Source of the DNA: a virus
Strand: one strand, 5' to 3'
DNA: 64,000 nt
IMG/VR virus record: IMGVR_UViG_3300037840_000041
Location: 1-64,000 of that record
Shown: positions 40,621-48,551 of the stretch, piece after piece
How the letters are laid out: each line of letters begins with the position of its first letter
Position numbering within the stretch: position 1 is the stretch's first letter
Notes under the pieces: model-generated
The model's database searches: none
The model's input: the letters and a program-made list of their open reading frames with translations, nothing else
Told to the model about the DNA's origin: nothing
Made by a program: the position numbers and the translations under genes

Positions 40621-42453
40621 ATGTTAGAGAAAGCCCCTGCATCCCTGCCGCCCACCGTGTGGGTCGATATCGCAAAGCTTCGCTACGCCAGCGAAGCGCC
40701 CAAGGAACTGAACCTTCAGGTCCGCAAGTCCAGCGACAAGGCCGGCCTCGAGGAACTGGAGGCGTCGATCAAAACGCACGGCATCATCGTGCCGCTGGTG
40801 ACCAAGGAGCATAAAGGCGTGCTCTACGTCACCGCCGGCAACCGCCGGCTGAAGCTGATGCGCAAGCTGCATCCCGATTACGAGAAAACATCGGTGTCGG
40901 CACCGACGGTCGACTCCGACAAGATCACCGGAGACCCGCGCGAGATCGCAATGGCCACCAACCTCGGCCTGCCGCCGCATCCTGTCGATCGCTACGAGGT
41001 AATTGCGCTGCTGGTCAAGGAAGGGATGAAGCCGGCCGATGCCCAGGAGCATTTCGGATTGACCGGCCACGCGTTCGCGCAAGTGATGCGGCTCGGCAAG
41101 ATGGACCCGATCGTCCGCAATGCTTGGCGCGACGGCGAGATCGACGCGCCCACGGTCAAGGCGTTCGCCCTGACCGACGATCAGAAGGAGCAAGCCCGCG
41201 TCTTCAATCTGCTGAAAAAGAACAGCCACAACGGCAAGGTCTACCAGCACGAAGTCACCTCGCGGCTGATCGGCCAGCAGCGCGAGGCCGGCCATCTTGT
41301 GGAATTCGTCGGGCTGGCGGTTTGCGAGGATGCGAAGCTGAAGGTCAACACCGATCTGTTCGGCACCCAGCATACCGTCAGCGACATGAAACTTTTGCGA
41401 AAGCTAGCCGACAAGAAACTGGCGGAGGCCTGTGCGATCTTGATCGCCGACGGCTGGTCTTGGGCGCTTCCGGCATCCGAGATCGCCAGCGATTGGTATT
41501 ACAGCCGACTCGAGCCGGCACAGCCGGCTAAGCCTACTCCAGGCGAACAGAAGCGGCTCGATGAAATCGCCGCGATCATGCAAAGCTATGACGACGACAG
41601 CGGCGACGATATCGACGCGCTCGAAGAGGAAAACGCGAGCATCACGGAGGCGATCAAATCGCGCGGCTACACCGAGGCGCAGCGCAAGAAGTCCGGATGC
41701 ATCCTGAAGATCGCCGGCGATGGGAGCCTCTCGATTGAGTACGGTCTGGTAAAGCCGGAAGATGCCAAGAAGGTCGCCGCGTCAGAGCGCAAGGCCAACG
41801 CGCCGACGGCCGATGCCGGCAAGACCAAAAAGAAAGGTCCGCACAACGATGTCAAGTCGGCGGCGCTGGCCGGCCGCCTCTCCGAGCAGCTGACGAAGGC
41901 CGCCGGCATGGCGATCGTCCGCGAGCCCAGCGTGGCGATCTCCGCGCTGATCGCTGGCATCGCGAGTCACGATTATGCGGTCGGCGTCCGCATCAATACC
42001 GATCACAGCAGGCCGGTAGCGTTTGTCTCGACCTTCGAGGGCAACCTCAAGGGCTCTACCCAAAATCGGGAAATACTGCTCGCGCAGATCACCGCGCGCG
42101 CCCTCAGCTTCGGCAACAGCAACCCGGACAGCCATCCGATGAAGAACCCGGCGGTTGCCGCAGTCTGCGACGCGATTGACGTTAAGCGGATGAATGCGGC
42201 GCTGCGCGAATGCTTCGATGCCAAGGATTATTTCTCGTCGACCGACAAGGCCTCGATTGCCCAGGCGGTACGCGAATCGATGGGCGAAGATCACGCGGCC
42301 AAGGTGCTGAAGATGAAAGGCCCCGAGGCCGCTAAGTTCGCGACGGCAAATGTTCCGAGAACCAAATGGTTGCCGCCATGGTTGCGCATCGCTGGCTATG
42401 ATGGGCCGAATATCGCCGCAAAGAAGCCGGCGAAAAAGGGGAAGCGCAAATGA
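40621..42453 (+). CDS. Large ParB-like protein
   Basis: 610 aa from ATG 40621 (AAGGAG six bases ahead). N-domain: ELEASIKTHGIIVPLVTKEH and VTAGNRRLKLMRKL; then DPREIAMATNLGLPPHPVDR and an HTH (QEHFGLTGHAFAQVMRLGK); a long C-terminal part of unknown fold ends with Lys-rich residues. Plasmid- and phage-encoded ParB relatives of this size are known in alphaproteobacteria. No ParA gene was found in the window, so partition is not proven; it may act in DNA compaction or gene control. Confidence 0.8.
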   Translation: MLEKAPASLPPTVWVDIAKLRYASEAPKELNLQVRKSSDKAGLEELEASIKTHGIIVPLVTKEHKGVLYVTAGNRRLKLMRKLHPDYEKTSVSAPTVDSDKITGDPREIAMATNLGLPPHPVDRYEVIALLVKEGMKPADAQEHFGLTGHAFAQVMRLGKMDPIVRNAWRDGEIDAPTVKAFALTDDQKEQARVFNLLKKNSHNGKVYQHEVTSRLIGQQREAGHLVEFVGLAVCEDAKLKVNTDLFGTQHTVSDMKLLRKLADKKLAEACAILIADGWSWALPASEIASDWYYSRLEPAQPAKPTPGEQKRLDEIAAIMQSYDDDSGDDIDALEEENASITEAIKSRGYTEAQRKKSGCILKIAGDGSLSIEYGLVKPEDAKKVAASERKANAPTADAGKTKKKGPHNDVKSAALAGRLSEQLTKAAGMAIVREPSVAISALIAGIASHDYAVGVRINTDHSRPVAFVSTFEGNLKGSTQNREILLAQITARALSFGNSNPDSHPMKNPAVAAVCDAIDVKRMNAALRECFDAKDYFSSTDKASIAQAVRESMGEDHAAKVLKMKGPEAAKFATANVPRTKWLPPWLRIAGYDGPNIAAKKPAKKGKRK

Positions 42454-42698
42454 GCTACTGCGGAGCCTGCGGATCGTTTTTCTATCCCGATTGTCCGCGT
42501 CGGCGTGAGGGATTGTGCATTCCGTCGCTCAATCCCTTCGAGCAGCAGATCGTCGAAGCGCAGGCGGCAGTTGTGGCCGCCAATGCGGAAATCCATGCGA
42601 CCGTTCTCCGCGCTGACGGCCTCACGTCGCTAGCTGAGAAAGTTGAAATGATCGCGGCCACTCTGTCTCGCCTTTTCGAGGAACCCGGCGCACCTTGA
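42450..42698 (+). CDS. Small Cys-containing protein
   Basis: 82 aa. Starts YCGACGSFFYPDCPRR with three or four Cys that may form a zinc site, then a helix. Overlaps the ParB-like stop. Not recognised. Confidence 0.5.
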   Translation: MSYCGACGSFFYPDCPRRREGLCIPSLNPFEQQIVEAQAAVVAANAEIHATVLRADGLTSLAEKVEMIAATLSRLFEEPGAP

Positions 42699-42765
42699 GC
42701 CGCCGGAAACTACTTCCCGCGCCGCAAATGGGCGGGACGGTCTTTTATCAGATGGAGGAAAAATC

Positions 42766-43338
42766 GTGCTTGACCTGAAGAACCCTTTGGTATGGCCCGC
42801 CGACGAGCCCCGCACGCCATTCAATAAAAAGCGCAGCACTTCACTATTCGACACTCCTGAGGATAAAACCAGACGGCAGATCGAAAACGAGCTGCGGCTT
42901 TTTCGAGCAACGAATGTCAGCCTCTCGTACAACAATGCCTTTCGCGGCAGGATCGATGATCCTGCCGTCGCGCTCTATTTCGATCTACCTGGCGGCCGCT
43001 CGATCGCGATCTGCTGCGACCTGTACTATCAGCGATCGGATAACATCCGCGCACTCTACAAGGTCATTGAGGCGATGCGCACGATCGAGCGCTACGGCGG
43101 CCAGCATCTCTCGCAAAAATCATTCACCGGCTTTGCCGCGCTGCCCCCGCCGATCGACATCTGGAAATCGCTCGGCATCAGCAAAGGCGTCGGCGAAGCG
43201 CTGAACGAAAAAATGCGGCGCGAGTATGTGATGGACGGATTCCGCAACAAGGTGAAGGAAGGCCACGGTGCCGGCAATGATATGGCGGCGCTGGTCGACG
43301 CTCGCGAAGAGGCGCTCAAGCAGCTGGGAGTCGCGTGA
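42766..43338 (+). CDS. J-domain-like phage protein
   Basis: 190 aa from GTG 42766 with GGAGG ahead. The centre reads LSYNNAFRGRIDDPAVALYF, then DNIRALYKVIEAMRTIERYG and GFAALPPP, matching a protein widespread in phages that is usually labelled J-domain-like because a short DnaJ-type helical end follows. The HPD of true J domains is absent. Role in infection unknown. Confidence 0.7.
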   Translation: MLDLKNPLVWPADEPRTPFNKKRSTSLFDTPEDKTRRQIENELRLFRATNVSLSYNNAFRGRIDDPAVALYFDLPGGRSIAICCDLYYQRSDNIRALYKVIEAMRTIERYGGQHLSQKSFTGFAALPPPIDIWKSLGISKGVGEALNEKMRREYVMDGFRNKVKEGHGAGNDMAALVDAREEALKQLGVA

Positions 43339-43775
43339 TGTCTGAGGTCGCCTTTCCATCTGCGCAGATCAGTCGCGCGTCGACCGCGCCAGCGCTTGGC
43401 CTAAAGCGCGGACCGCTGTCGGCGGCCGAGAAGGACCGCATCGCGCATCTGTTCAACACGATGAAGAAGCCGTTCCCCGCGGCGATCGCCCGCAAGCTCA
43501 ATCGGGCCGACTCGACGATCGAATGGCACATGATGCGCAACGGCATGCGCAAGAAGCCGCTGCAGGTCCGGACGAAGCTGGTCTACGGCGACGGCTATCA
43601 TGCGTTCACGGCTGAGCAAGACGCCTTTATCGAGGCCAAGCGCGCCGAGGGCAAAGGCATGACCTACAAAAAGATTGCCGAGCTGGCGACCGCGCAGTTC
43701 GGCTTCGTTCGCAAATGGTACAGCGTCAGGACTCGCCTGGCGCTGCTGGCTTCAGCTGCAGAAATGGAGGATTGA
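43338..43775 (+). CDS. Double-HTH DNA-binding protein (tentative)
   Basis: 145 aa from ATG 43338. Two HTH-like stretches: KPFPAAIARKLNRADSTIEW near 45-65 and GMTYKKIAELATAQFGFVRK near 105-125, each preceded by a basic helix, like SANT/homeodomain repeats. Candidate late-stage early-operon regulator. No named family. Confidence 0.5.
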   Translation: MSEVAFPSAQISRASTAPALGLKRGPLSAAEKDRIAHLFNTMKKPFPAAIARKLNRADSTIEWHMMRNGMRKKPLQVRTKLVYGDGYHAFTAEQDAFIEAKRAEGKGMTYKKIAELATAQFGFVRKWYSVRTRLALLASAAEMED

Positions 43776-43778
43776 GTG

Positions 43779-44039
43779 ATGATCTGGAAAACTGTTCTGA
43801 AGCTGACCGACGTCCAGCAGATTAAGGTGCCGGCGGGTGCCGAGATACTTTGCGCGCGCGAACAGAACGAGCAAATCTGCGTTTGGTATCGCTGCGATCC
43901 ACGCGCGCCAGACGTTCATCGCACGTTGCACATTGTTGGCACTGGCAACGGCGGTCCGTCCGATGCTGGAAGATATCTCGGCACCGCAAGCCTTCGCCAA
44001 GGTCAACTTATTTTTCACGTCTTTGAAATGGAGGACTGA
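43779..44039 (+). CDS. DUF7352-like small protein
   Basis: 86 aa from ATG 43779 (GGAGG eight bases ahead; GTG 43776 also possible). The sequence VLKLTDVQQIKVPAGAEIL, then ICVWYRCDP, THIVGTGN-like and QLIFHVFEME is the pattern of a small phage beta protein family. Function unknown. Confidence 0.65.
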   Translation: MIWKTVLKLTDVQQIKVPAGAEILCAREQNEQICVWYRCDPRAPDVHRTLHIVGTGNGGPSDAGRYLGTASLRQGQLIFHVFEMED

Positions 44040-44294
44040 ATGTCGATCACCGTCAAGGAACTATACGACGCCACGATGCGTGGCGAAGGCGCACTGGCGA
44101 AGCACGCCGCGGCCAATCCAAATATGCCGGTCTTTCTCCTGCTCGGCCAAGATCAGCATGCCGCTGATCTGGTCGAGAAGTGGGCGATATGGGCCAGCGT
44201 CGATGACAGATCGGTCAAGAGCGGCAAAGTCTCGGAAGCCCGCGAGATCACCGAACAGATGCGGCGGTGGCCGATTCACAAAGCACCCGATTAA
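44040..44294 (+). CDS. Small conserved-type phage protein
   Basis: 84 aa. PVFLLLGQDQHAADLVEKW is a motif of a small protein seen in many phages. Acidic and helical. Followed by a strong hairpin. Function unknown. Confidence 0.6.
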   Translation: MSITVKELYDATMRGEGALAKHAAANPNMPVFLLLGQDQHAADLVEKWAIWASVDDRSVKSGKVSEAREITEQMRRWPIHKAPD

Positions 44295-44337
44295 GTTCGG
44301 TCGCGCCGGTTGACCTCCATCGCCAGCGCGATCCGAG

Positions 44338-44372
44338 GGCCGGGCGGCTCCAGCCATGGCGGCCGCCCGGCC
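44338..44372 (+). terminator. 11-bp GC hairpin inside the early operon
   Basis: GGCCGGGCGGC at 44338-44348 and GCCGCCCGGCC at 44362-44372 enclose a 13-nt loop. It sits in a 100-bp gap between two early genes. Only TGTAATTC follows, with no U-run, so it is probably a partial terminator or stability element. Confidence 0.45.
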
Positions 44373-44395
44373 TGTAATTCAAGGGAGTCGACTCG

Positions 44396-44599
44396 ATGAC
44401 CTATCGCCGTGAAATTTCCAGCAGCTTTTTCGATTGTGATTCCTGTACTGATCACATCGAAGTCGACGAGACCGGATTCGATGAAGCGTTAGAGGCCGCC
44501 AAGGCCGAAGGCTGGCGCGCATACATCGGTCCCGATAAAAAGTGGGCACATTCGTGCCCATCATGCACGGAAGATTTTGCTAAGGAGCGTCGCCGATGA
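44396..44599 (+). CDS. Small zinc-type protein
   Basis: 67 aa. CDSCTDH near the start and HSCPSC near the end form a likely four-Cys zinc site around a short helix (EALEAAKAEGWRAYI). Overlaps the next gene. Function unknown. Confidence 0.55.
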   Translation: MTYRREISSSFFDCDSCTDHIEVDETGFDEALEAAKAEGWRAYIGPDKKWAHSCPSCTEDFAKERRR

Positions 44600-45147
44600 C
44601 ACGCGCTATCGTCGCTCAATTTCACAAGAGCAAAGGCGGTCGCTTTGATCTCTGGTCGGTCACTACCATCGAAGAGGAAGCAGATGGCAGCGGCGACACA
44701 TGGATCAAACGAGAAACCTATGACGTCGATTGGTCCAGAAAATATGGCTATCTGTATCACAACTCTGGAAGCGGCGGCTCCAGGTCGGTAACGGTCGATT
44801 GCATCTACTTCGCCAGCGGCGAAGTCGAGATTGATGAGCAACCTTGCATGCTATGTGAGCGCTCGAAAATAACTGGCCGTTGGAAAACGCGGGAGATACG
44901 CGCGATCAATAAAACCCGCCGACTTCCGGCATTGCCTAAAGCGTTCCGCCTTGAAGATGGCGGCGATCTCATGGAATGGCTGGAAGTCAACGGGATCAAT
45001 CAGGATGCCGTCTGGTGCTCAGAATGTCGCGACCTCGTGCCCGGCGATGAGCTCTGCAGGCATTGCTGGTGGTGCACCAAAACTGGATGGTACTCCACGC
45101 CTAGCGAGCGTTGCGGATGCAAAAATACTCAGGAGTGCGAAGGATGA
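44596..45147 (+). CDS. Hypothetical zinc-ribbon protein
   Basis: 183 aa. The first half is beta-like with aromatic residues; PCMLCERSK lies in the middle, and the last 45 residues hold CSECRDLV, CRHCWWC and CGCK, several Cys that suggest two zinc sites. No family recognised. Confidence 0.5.
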   Translation: MTRAIVAQFHKSKGGRFDLWSVTTIEEEADGSGDTWIKRETYDVDWSRKYGYLYHNSGSGGSRSVTVDCIYFASGEVEIDEQPCMLCERSKITGRWKTREIRAINKTRRLPALPKAFRLEDGGDLMEWLEVNGINQDAVWCSECRDLVPGDELCRHCWWCTKTGWYSTPSERCGCKNTQECEG

Positions 45148-45320
45148 CCAACAGCGCTGAGTTGAACATCATAGACAGCGTGTTGATGAGAATGATGCCG
45201 TGGGACGGCGCGCTTGCAATGCGCGACCGCCTCCGCGAGGCTGGCTTCGAGATCATCTATGTCAAGCCGACGGAAATAACTGGCGAGCAGTTCGACGACA
45301 TCAACAGGAGATCGACATGA
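45144..45320 (+). CDS. Small hypothetical protein
   Basis: 58 aa from ATG 45144 (ATGA overlaps). Contains LAMRDRLREAGFEIIYVKPT, a short helix-strand unit. Not recognised. Confidence 0.5.
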   Translation: MTNSAELNIIDSVLMRMMPWDGALAMRDRLREAGFEIIYVKPTEITGEQFDDINRRST

Positions 45321-45715
45321 CGGCCAGACGGAAGAAAGACCCTCGCTATATTCCAAACCCGCGCCTGTCGCGCAACACATCCGTGGATCCTTCCGGCAAT
45401 AAGCTGCTGGCGAAGATCGCGGCTATCCCGCCGATGGAAGACCCGGTAGGCGACGGCGAGATCGAATTCCGCCACAGGGTAATCTCGGTAGAGGAGAAAT
45501 TCCGCGCCGAGCTTGATGATGAAGCGCGCGCCAGGCTCGGCGCAATGCCGGAGTCCGGCGGCGGCGCCGAAGGCAAATACGAGCCTCAGCTGGTCAGCCT
45601 CGGTTGGTGGGTCGTTCTCGACGGCTGGCCAGTTGCGCTTCGCTTCAGCACCGGAAAGCCATCGATCGAGGCCGGGGATACGCTGGCGCTGGTCGCCCGG
45701 ATCATCAAGGCCTGA
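45317..45715 (+). CDS. Last gene of the early operon, unknown
   Basis: 132 aa from ATG 45317. Basic start, acidic middle (EEKFRAELDDEARARLGA), beta-like end with Trp (LGWWVVLDGWPVALRF). The strong terminator lies 68 nt after its stop. Not recognised. Confidence 0.5.
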   Translation: MTARRKKDPRYIPNPRLSRNTSVDPSGNKLLAKIAAIPPMEDPVGDGEIEFRHRVISVEEKFRAELDDEARARLGAMPESGGGAEGKYEPQLVSLGWWVVLDGWPVALRFSTGKPSIEAGDTLALVARIIKA

Positions 45716-45782
45716 CGGGCCACAAACGGCCAGCGGCGCGATATTCCTGGCTGGCCGCGACTTATCCCCCAAACGACGAAAA

Positions 45783-45820
45783 CCCCGCCCAGCCGCCCGC
45801 TAATGGGCGGCTTGGCGGGG
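45783..45820. terminator. Bidirectional intrinsic terminator
   Basis: CCCCGCC/GGCGGGG and GCCGCCC/GGGCGGC form two stacked 7-bp stems around a 6-nt loop. TAATTTTATT follows on the plus strand and TTTTCG on the minus strand, so it can end both the rightward early and leftward late transcripts. Placed exactly between the converging operons. Confidence 0.85.
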
Positions 45821-45845
45821 TAATTTTATTGCGCAGAAACGAAAG

Positions 45846-45884
45846 CGGCCGCTACCGGGACCATTTTTTGATCGGTAGCGGCCG
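45846..45884. repeat. 12-bp perfect inverted repeat with T6 loop
   Basis: CGGCCGCTACCG at 45846-45857 and CGGTAGCGGCCG at 45873-45884, with a 15-nt loop containing TTTTTT. It stands between the terminator and the last leftward gene. It may back up termination of the leftward transcript or act as a small structured RNA. Confidence 0.55.
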
Positions 45885-45963
45885 AAGTCATTTGGGAGGA
45901 AACCCAAGGATGCGCAGTATCGCTACCGCACGGTTCCATCTGTATCTGGAACCTCTTCGAATA

Positions 45964-46134
45964 TCACCGGTAAGTTTTGCCGCGGTCGATCACGACGGCT
46001 GATCGCTGAAAGCTGGCGATGATGTGGTCGCTGCTGGCGACGTTCGGATCAACCTGCAGCCAACTGGTGACCGCACCATCATCCCGCACGGCCGTCGCAA
46101 TCGTGCATTTGAGGATGGCGGATTGCAGCGCCAC
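45964..46134 (-). CDS. Short ORF at the end of the late operon
   Basis: 56 aa from GTG 46134, two bases after the upstream stop. The sequence is protein-like (SWLQVDPNVASSDHIIASFQ and AVVIDRGKTYR). No ribosome site of its own is clear; coupling is likely. Not recognised. Confidence 0.4.
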   Translation of the reverse strand: MALQSAILKCTIATAVRDDGAVTSWLQVDPNVASSDHIIASFQRSAVVIDRGKTYR

Positions 46135-46136
46135 GG

Positions 46137-46601
46137 TCAGCGCCCGGTATTGGCCGGTGGTTGCGGATGAGCATAGCCCTGCGGCTGTACTAGAATCGAG
46201 GCGGCGATCTGCCGGTTGATGTCGTTGATCTGCTGCTGCGCAGCCTCGAATCTCTTGTCGATGGACTGGGAGAGAATGTCGACCTCCTTACCCTCAACAG
46301 GCACATGTGCCGCATGTGCGATCAACTCTCGCTGTGCGGTTTCCAGGACGCCAAGCCGCGCCAACACCGAGGCGCTTGCAACCTCCTGCTCATGCTGAAA
46401 GGCGGAATGCTCCCGCAGCGAAAGATATTGCGCCCGGATCAGTTCAAGCGCCCGCTCATGAGTATCAATCCGCCGATCTTGTGCATTGAACTGGTTCTGC
46501 ACGATGGTGAAGAAGCCGGCGGACAGCGCACAGAAGGCCAAGATGCCAGCGATGACGACGGACCATGTCAGTTGTGGCCCGCCGTTCGACCCATCAACCA
46601 T
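46137..46601 (-). CDS. Membrane-anchored coiled-coil protein
   Basis: 154 aa. One N-terminal membrane helix (WSVVIAGILAFCALSAGFFTIV) followed by a long helical, coiled-coil-like region to residue about 135 and a Pro/Gln end. The layout resembles an i-spanin or holin-accessory protein. It lies at the end of the late operon, close to another of the same layout. Function inferred from shape only. Confidence 0.5.
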   Translation of the reverse strand: MVDGSNGGPQLTWSVVIAGILAFCALSAGFFTIVQNQFNAQDRRIDTHERALELIRAQYLSLREHSAFQHEQEVASASVLARLGVLETAQRELIAHAAHVPVEGKEVDILSQSIDKRFEAAQQQINDINRQIAASILVQPQGYAHPQPPANTGR

Positions 46602-46620
46602 CCCCGCCCCCTTGCGCTTG

Positions 46621-46977
46621 CTATCGATCGCGTGTCTTCACCGGCGTCAGCAACGCCTCAATGCGGCTGGCGGTCGCTTGGACGGCAATCACCTTTTCCT
46701 CCAAGCGAGCTGTGCGCTCACCCTGTGATGCAGCTGAGGCGCTGGCGACGATCGACGCGGCCGACATTTGCGCCTGTAATTTCTCGAGCGCATCGATTCG
46801 GGAGTTCATGGCGCTGGCGTACCAGCCGCCGACCACCGCGTTGATGAACGCATAGACCGTCATCGTCGCGATGAACACCACCGGCACCCCGCGAACGAGA
46901 TGCCAATGCGTGTTGCCGTTTTCCAGCGGCTCTCCCTCAGATGCTTCGATCATTTTTCTGCCCGTCATTTGCGACAT
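46621..46977 (-). CDS. Membrane-anchored coiled-coil protein
   Basis: 118 aa. A hydrophilic 28-residue start, one membrane helix (VPVVFIATMTVYAFINAVVGG), then a coiled-coil stretch (SRIDALEKLQAQM, RTARLEEKVIAVQ). Like the gene at 46137 it could be a spanin-like or holin-like protein. No family named. Confidence 0.5.
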   Translation of the reverse strand: MSQMTGRKMIEASEGEPLENGNTHWHLVRGVPVVFIATMTVYAFINAVVGGWYASAMNSRIDALEKLQAQMSAASIVASASAASQGERTARLEEKVIAVQATASRIEALLTPVKTRDR

Positions 46978-47016
46978 CCCATTAAAACGATCTTGAGGCG
47001 CTTTTGTTCGACGGGC

Positions 47017-47427
47017 TTAGGCGCTGCCGACGCGGCTATCATCCATGACTGGAGTCGCACGGTTGATCCAGGCGGTTTCCTCCGCTGGTGTCATCTCGTT
47101 GGCACCGACGAGGACTCGGGTCACATTCTCGACGTGCTTGTCGTAGCTGGAGTGGGAGACAGCCTGGGCACCTTCCGACGCGACCTCTGGAGCGGCAGCA
47201 CCGGACGAAGCTACGAAGTCCTCGATCGCCTTAGCCAGTTTGGGAGCTTCGGCCTTTGCCGCTTCGAACGCGGATGGTCCCTCCTTGGCTGCCGCCAGGA
47301 TCACTGGCGCCGCCCGCTCGAGCTGCGGTTCATACTTGACCGCCATTGATACCAGCGGCGCGGCGTCCGGATGAAAATAGGCCAGCGCCCGCAAGGCGCC
47401 GTCGATGATCTGACCGTGAAGCGACAT
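47017..47427 (-). CDS. Helical hypothetical protein
   Basis: 136 aa, Ala/Glu-rich helices (ALRALAYFHPDAAPLVSMAV, EAAKAEAPKLAKAIEDFV). Preceded by TTGGAGGAATCC. It was next to the 49602 gene before the IS inserted 28 bp upstream of its start, which may have cut it off from upstream transcription. Not recognised. Confidence 0.55.
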   Translation of the reverse strand: MSLHGQIIDGALRALAYFHPDAAPLVSMAVKYEPQLERAAPVILAAAKEGPSAFEAAKAEAPKLAKAIEDFVASSGAAAPEVASEGAQAVSHSSYDKHVENVTRVLVGANEMTPAEETAWINRATPVMDDSRVGSA

Positions 47428-47447
47428 CGGATTCCTCCAAAGGGTTG

Positions 47448-47455
47448 AAAAATAA
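47448..47455. repeat. Target-site duplication, left copy
   Basis: AAAAATAA directly outside the left end of the IS element, identical to 49543-49550. Eight bases is the size expected for the IS1595 family. Confidence 0.9.
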
Positions 47456-47488
47456 GGGAATTATATACATGACTCCCTTTTCCACTGT

Positions 47489-48427
47489 TCATTCGCATAA
47501 CCCGTAGCTGGAGGAACAACCGACATGCTTTTCCAGCAATGGCAATTGGAACTGCATCCCGCCGCGCGACGTGCTCGCCCACTCGACCACCTTGCGGATT
47601 CCCCGCTTATCAAGATGGGCATCCCGGTCAGGATCAGAAAAGAACGATGCGGCCCGGCGCTTCGCCGCAAGGGCCACAAGGCCCTCCCATTCGGCAATCC
47701 GAGCGACGTGCTCGGGGAAGCGGTTGGCTATTTCCGCGATCTCGGATTTAGCGCAGTTAATGCAGGGCAGGCAGCCAACCCGGCTCATGCCCATGGAGTA
47801 GAGCGGATTCAGCTTTATGCCCCGAGCGACCACGAAATCGACCGTCTGTTGCGCGGTCCAATCCACGATAGGCCGATAGCAATAGAGGCCATCCGTTGTG
47901 TGCTCAATCCGCTTCGCGAACTTGCGCTGTTGCGATTCGTCGCGCCGGACGCCCTGCCACGACCAAACCTTGAAGCCATCCTTGACGAAGCCATACTGAA
48001 AATCGATCAGCGGGATTGTCTTGAGTTCCTGGGTGCAGAACTGCGCTTTCCGGGACGGAAAGCGCCCCTTCCAAAGACACAGATCAAGGAACGGATTTCC
48101 AGTCGGATGCAAGATCGCCAGCGCGCGGCGTTTGGCTTTGTTGGTCCAGCGAATGCGGCGACCGTCTCGCCTGCCGATACGGGAATCCCGCGCGATGAAA
48201 ACACGCTTGATGGCGATCTCGGCGCTAAAATCGGCGCGGACGGTTTCGATTGTTCGGCCCAGCGCCTTCGGGAGGTAGTCCCGAACGTAATCATAGGTGT
48301 ATTCGTGCTCGTTGCCGGTATCGGCAAAGACCAGATGCGCGTCCGGGAATCGATCAAGGGCAAGCAACGCGGTCGCAGTGGAGTCTTTGCCACCGGATAC
48401 CGAAACGATATGGGCACGCTTTTGCAT
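47489..48427 (-). CDS. CysH-like PP-loop protein (PAPS reductase family), IS passenger
   Basis: 312 aa. Begins with SVSGGKDSTATALLAL, the ATP-binding PP-loop, then VFADTGNEHEYTYDYV; further on CTQELKTIPLIDF, VRRDESQQRKF, PIVDWTAQQ and RVGCLPCINCAKSE. This follows phosphoadenosine phosphosulfate reductase-type proteins of phages and mobile elements. The Cys cluster could hold an iron-sulfur centre. Carried inside the IS downstream of the transposase. It may affect sulfur transfer or DNA/RNA modification; substrate unknown. Confidence 0.82.
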   Translation of the reverse strand: MQKRAHIVSVSGGKDSTATALLALDRFPDAHLVFADTGNEHEYTYDYVRDYLPKALGRTIETVRADFSAEIAIKRVFIARDSRIGRRDGRRIRWTNKAKRRALAILHPTGNPFLDLCLWKGRFPSRKAQFCTQELKTIPLIDFQYGFVKDGFKVWSWQGVRRDESQQRKFAKRIEHTTDGLYCYRPIVDWTAQQTVDFVVARGIKLNPLYSMGMSRVGCLPCINCAKSEIAEIANRFPEHVARIAEWEGLVALAAKRRAASFFSDPDRDAHLDKRGIRKVVEWASTSRGGMQFQLPLLEKHVGCSSSYGLCE

Positions 48428-48431
48428 CGGG

Positions 48432-48551
48432 CTATTTGGCCTTCCGCGCTTTGCGTTGGCGCTTTTTGGCGCTCTTGCTCACGGGTTTCGGGCGATACCG
48501 CAGCACCACGTCTGCGATGGCGTCGAGAACCTTGGGCGTTTTCGGCTTCAT
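48432..48551 (-). CDS. Short Lys-rich peptide inside the IS
   Basis: 39 aa (starts MKPKTPKVLDAIADVVLRYR; Lys/Arg-rich end). Its ATG overlaps the transposase stop (ATGA) and its stop lies just before the CysH-like ATG. Tight coupling suggests that it is translated. Role unknown; possibly an accessory of transposition. Confidence 0.5.
   Translation of the reverse strand: MKPKTPKVLDAIADVVLRYRPKPVSKSAKKRQRKARKAK

Larger units (their letters stand above)
45716..45963. other. Convergent intergenic region
   Basis: This 248-bp gap lies between the converging early and late operons. It contains the two-sided terminator (45783-45820) and a second perfect stem (45846-45884). No gene on either strand was convincing. 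Confidence 0.6.
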
